Below, piece after piece: positions 61,351 through 64,000 of a stretch of 64,000 bases of DNA. Made by a program: the position numbers and the translations under genes. The notes beneath the pieces were generated by a model. The model was not told where the DNA came from, searched no databases, and saw only the letters and a list, made by a program, of their open reading frames with translations. The first letter of the stretch is position 1. Each line of letters opens with the position of its first letter. Origin of the DNA: Panax quinquefolius. Lineage: Eukaryota > Streptophyta > Magnoliopsida > Apiales > Araliaceae. The DNA lies in contig CM035160.1 in NCBI GenBank assembly GCA_020205615.1, forward strand, positions 147,355,991-147,419,990. The letters run 5' to 3'.

Positions 61351-63309
61351 ACCTCCCTCCTTATGAAATTTCGTCCTCGAAATTGGCGTACGATACACAG
61401 TGTTTGAAAAGATGAGAATACCTCGCTTTCATTTTCGTTTCCAACTCCCGGTCATTTCCTCAATAAGCATAGTTTCTCCACAAAACTTTAACTTGTGGTA
61501 TAACCTCGGTACATAGGACATGTTCTTTCCTCTACAAGATCTTGGTGGTACCTCCTCGTGACGTTAAGTCTTGACTATCTAAATCGGTTCTAACTCAATA
61601 GCGTAGTTGGTAGATCCACATATTTACGTAACATCAATACGTGAAAAAGCGTTATGAACACGCGTCGTACTTGGCGATAAAAGCGAGTCTATAGGCCACA
61701 GTTCCTATTCGATCGAGAATTTCAAATGGATTAATAAATCGAAGGTTTGAGCTTTCCTCACCTCACCGATTCTCGCTTTTGAAATAACAACTTCTTGCAC
61801 CTCCTTCTTTAAATTCATCAGCTCCGGTGTGTAGCTTGAACAGCTTTAACTTTATCGATTAAAGTCGATTATACTCGTATATCATCACGTACTCGTATAT
61901 CATCACGTGGGTACCTAGAGTTTTCATCTCCATCTCTATTATTTGTAAATTATACGAAATGAGTCTTTGACAATATCGTACTCGTACTTGTATACGATCT
62001 TCTACTCAACACGTCAATTTACCACGTTCGCTTTTCGAGGATGGCATGGTGGTCGAAATATGTCTTTGAAATGAGTCTCCTCTTGAGTTCTTCGAAGCTC
62101 TTCCCACATTCCTTGCTCCATTTGAATTTTGTATCTCTACGAGTCAGCTGCGTTAATGGAATAGCGATTCGAGAATATCCTTCAACGAATCTCCGATAAT
62201 AACCAACTAAGCCTAGAAAGCTACGTATTTCGATTCTGAGCTTAGGTTGTTCTCAAGCTGTGACTCATATCCCAACCTTGGATAACACGTTACAATGACA
62301 CCTATCGGTTTCTTATCGCATGCGAATATGGTGTCCCCTACGGAGAGTGCGGTTTGGTGCATTCCACAAAGGAAGTCACCGGATAAAGGCTCGGTACCAA
62401 ATTCTATAGTTGAATTTTTAATTCACGAAGTTCAATAGGAGCCATTCGATATGAGATTTTAGAAATGAGTTTTGTCACAGTGTTCAAAGTCGATACAAAA
62501 TTTAATATCGGGCTTTGGGAGTAAGCCAAGAAATTCTTGAAATACGTCGGGAAAAATCAATAACAACAGGAATATTATTCAAATCGGCGTGTCTTTATTC
62601 AAATCCATAACATGGACTAAGAAAACTTGACATCCGTAATAAGCGAATGACTTCATGGCTTGATATGAAAATGTTTGATTACAATGGTTTGATTGCTTGA
62701 ATTGAATAACGAGTTGCTTAGGAATATGAAAACTAACAACCTTACGAAAGTAATCAATTTCGGCGTGATGAGTAGTTAACAAGTAAAATCACATCAAAAG
62801 CAAATATCTCTATAGAAATAAGGTTAACGCAAGTAATGTGATAGTGCCAACTGAATCAAGCAAGATTTCTAAACAACGGATGTAATGAAAGTTTCTCTAA
62901 CTGAGTCTCCATAAATAAGTCGATTCTAATTTCTCCGTAGTCAAGTTCAAACGTTGGCAAGAAAAGAGATAAAAGAATGGGTAGAAGCAAGGTATCTAGT
63001 ATGGTATAAACTTGCAAGTATTTATAATTAACTAACCGTGCTAACCGTTCGGGTTCCTCGCATTTTAATAGGTCCACGACAAACGCTCTTCCAGAATCGT
63101 TGTCTTTGACTTTTACAGGACATCCTTTTGAGTCACCATTCCGCTTTGCGGGTTTTGATATCGTCTGATCTCGGCGATATGTCCTTCTTTTCCACAATTA
63201 TAGCATACCTTGAGCTGTTGTGGGGCGGTTTGGTGATATGTCCCTCTTTCAAAGCATTTGTAACTTACATCTGATAGGTGGTCTTTCTCCTCCCTTGGAA
63301 CTAGTTCTT
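61351..63309 (-). pseudogene. Internal coding remnants of A3
   Basis: From right to left: knuckle region and protease start (63245-62856; CNCGKEG-like, then FELDYGEIRIDLFMETQLEK), protease end (62782-62579; LTTHHAEIDYFRKVVSF), RT start (62540-62420), RNase H junction (62215-62060), then directly the chromodomain (61730-61440). RT core and integrase are missing with the same junctions as in A1. Gag upstream of the knuckles is beyond D3. Confidence 0.75.
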
Positions 63310-64000
63310 TGTGAGACCCAGGATTTTTATCAATAAAGATTTAAATTTTATCGAAATAATTTTTAATATTATGGTGTGAATTTGAGATAATATTATAGTT
63401 GTGGGTAGTATTTATAAATTTTGCAAAGTATGCAAGTGGTTATATTATATTTGATTGGTCGGGGAATATTAGGTTTAGCGAGGGAATATTAAATAACTAG
63501 CTCAATCATTGGTGGACCCTAGCGAAATTATTATCGGATTGAGAAAGCGACAAAAATATTTTATTGAAATAACGGCGGAAGTTTTCTGGTTGATCTTGTT
63601 GAACTACTTTCGGTAGTAAAAATGCGATGTCGTGTGGTTGCATAGTAGCATTGCGGTATTGATTATTGATGCTTATGTGAGAAGTCACTCGGTTTGATTC
63701 CATTGTTGTCGATTAATAATATGAATTATTTATAGCGATAATGACGCTTTTGTTTTATTCAGTATTATTAACGTAATAAAAAGCGAAACATCTTTTTATA
63801 TAAAATAGAATACTTTATTAAAGTTATTACATAAATAGAATATATTATATTTTATTATGCATAGTGTTGCATAGTGTTTTGCATAGTGTCTGCATAGTAA
63901 AATGTTTTTATATAAATAGAATATATTATATTTTATTTAAAAGATTTTCTTTAAATATGGACCGTCAGATTAAAGTAAATCAATCTGGATAGTTCATGGA
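63310..64000 (+). mobile_element. D3: start of a D-family element, + orientation
   Basis: Begins TGTGAGACCC and follows the reversed D LTR to the window end (ATTTAAATTTTATC, then GATTAAAGTAAATCAAT near the end). Only 691 bp of LTR is visible. It interrupts A3 and is the youngest insertion of the stack by nesting order. Confidence 0.85.

Larger units (their letters stand above)
57311..63309 (-). mobile_element. A3: rearranged A-family element, partial
   Basis: Minus orientation, inserted in Tat pol. It consists of a 3' LTR (57311-60053), 78 bp of internal 3' end, a truncated second LTR copy (about 60132-61350), and internal sequence (61351-63309) reading chromodomain, RNase H piece, RT start, protease and knuckles. 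D3 breaks it at 63310 and the 5' LTR is outside the window. The possible left duplication is CCCGG (57306-57310). Confidence 0.8.

Overview
The window looks like repeat-rich, AT-rich nuclear DNA of a flowering plant, probably a eudicot. The reasons are plant-type LTR retrotransposons with initiator-Met-like primer sites, short plant-type introns, plant MITEs and one plant-type helicase gene. I cannot name the species. About three quarters of the window is transposon-derived. One 100-base run of N (12816-12915) is an assembly gap.

Left part (1-12093): the 3' end of a Tat-lineage Ty3/gypsy element, made of an antisense additional ORF (aORF) and a 680-bp LTR. It is followed by a 5'-truncated, intron-containing SEN1/UPF1-type helicase gene on the + strand (exons between 4305 and 8785) with several reading-frame breaks. 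Two related LTR-like repeats in the same orientation flank the gene (about 2870-4095 and 9965-10990).

Middle part (12094-25249): a partial LTR running into the gap; a second Tat 3' end (aORF on the minus strand, LTR 15545-16200); a small orphan coding fragment (16206-16344); a 2.55-kb solo LTR with an AAAAT target duplication (16899-19450); then a zone of DNA transposons. That zone holds two Stowaway-like MITEs, a 1.39-kb near-palindromic Mutator-like element with a 10-bp duplication (20878-22269), a CACTA terminus, and a 568-bp hAT MITE with an 8-bp duplication (23790-24357).

Right part (25250-64000): a retrotransposon stack. Element D1 (25250-34402, duplication ATTTG) stands alone. Beside it a Tat element in minus orientation (from 34712 past 57310) carries three nested insertions: A1 (36264-44163, duplication CCCAG), D2 (46375-54742, duplication AAGCA) and A3 (57311 onward). 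A3 is itself interrupted by D3 (63310 onward). The A and D families have related LTR ends and Tekay/Del-type chromovirus remnants (zinc knuckles, protease, and in A a chromodomain). The internal copies that can be read lack a complete reverse transcriptase and an integrase core, so they look non-autonomous.

Three points cut across regions. The aORF keeps the same three-exon layout in the two copies that span it and is a coding unit distinct from gag-pol. The A and D families share a small hairpin module that D has amplified into a 57-58 bp minisatellite. Copy-to-copy differences in the LTRs cluster at CTG/CAG/CCG words, which may be a sequencing artefact of methylated cytosines. If so, some apparent frame breaks in the repeats are not real.
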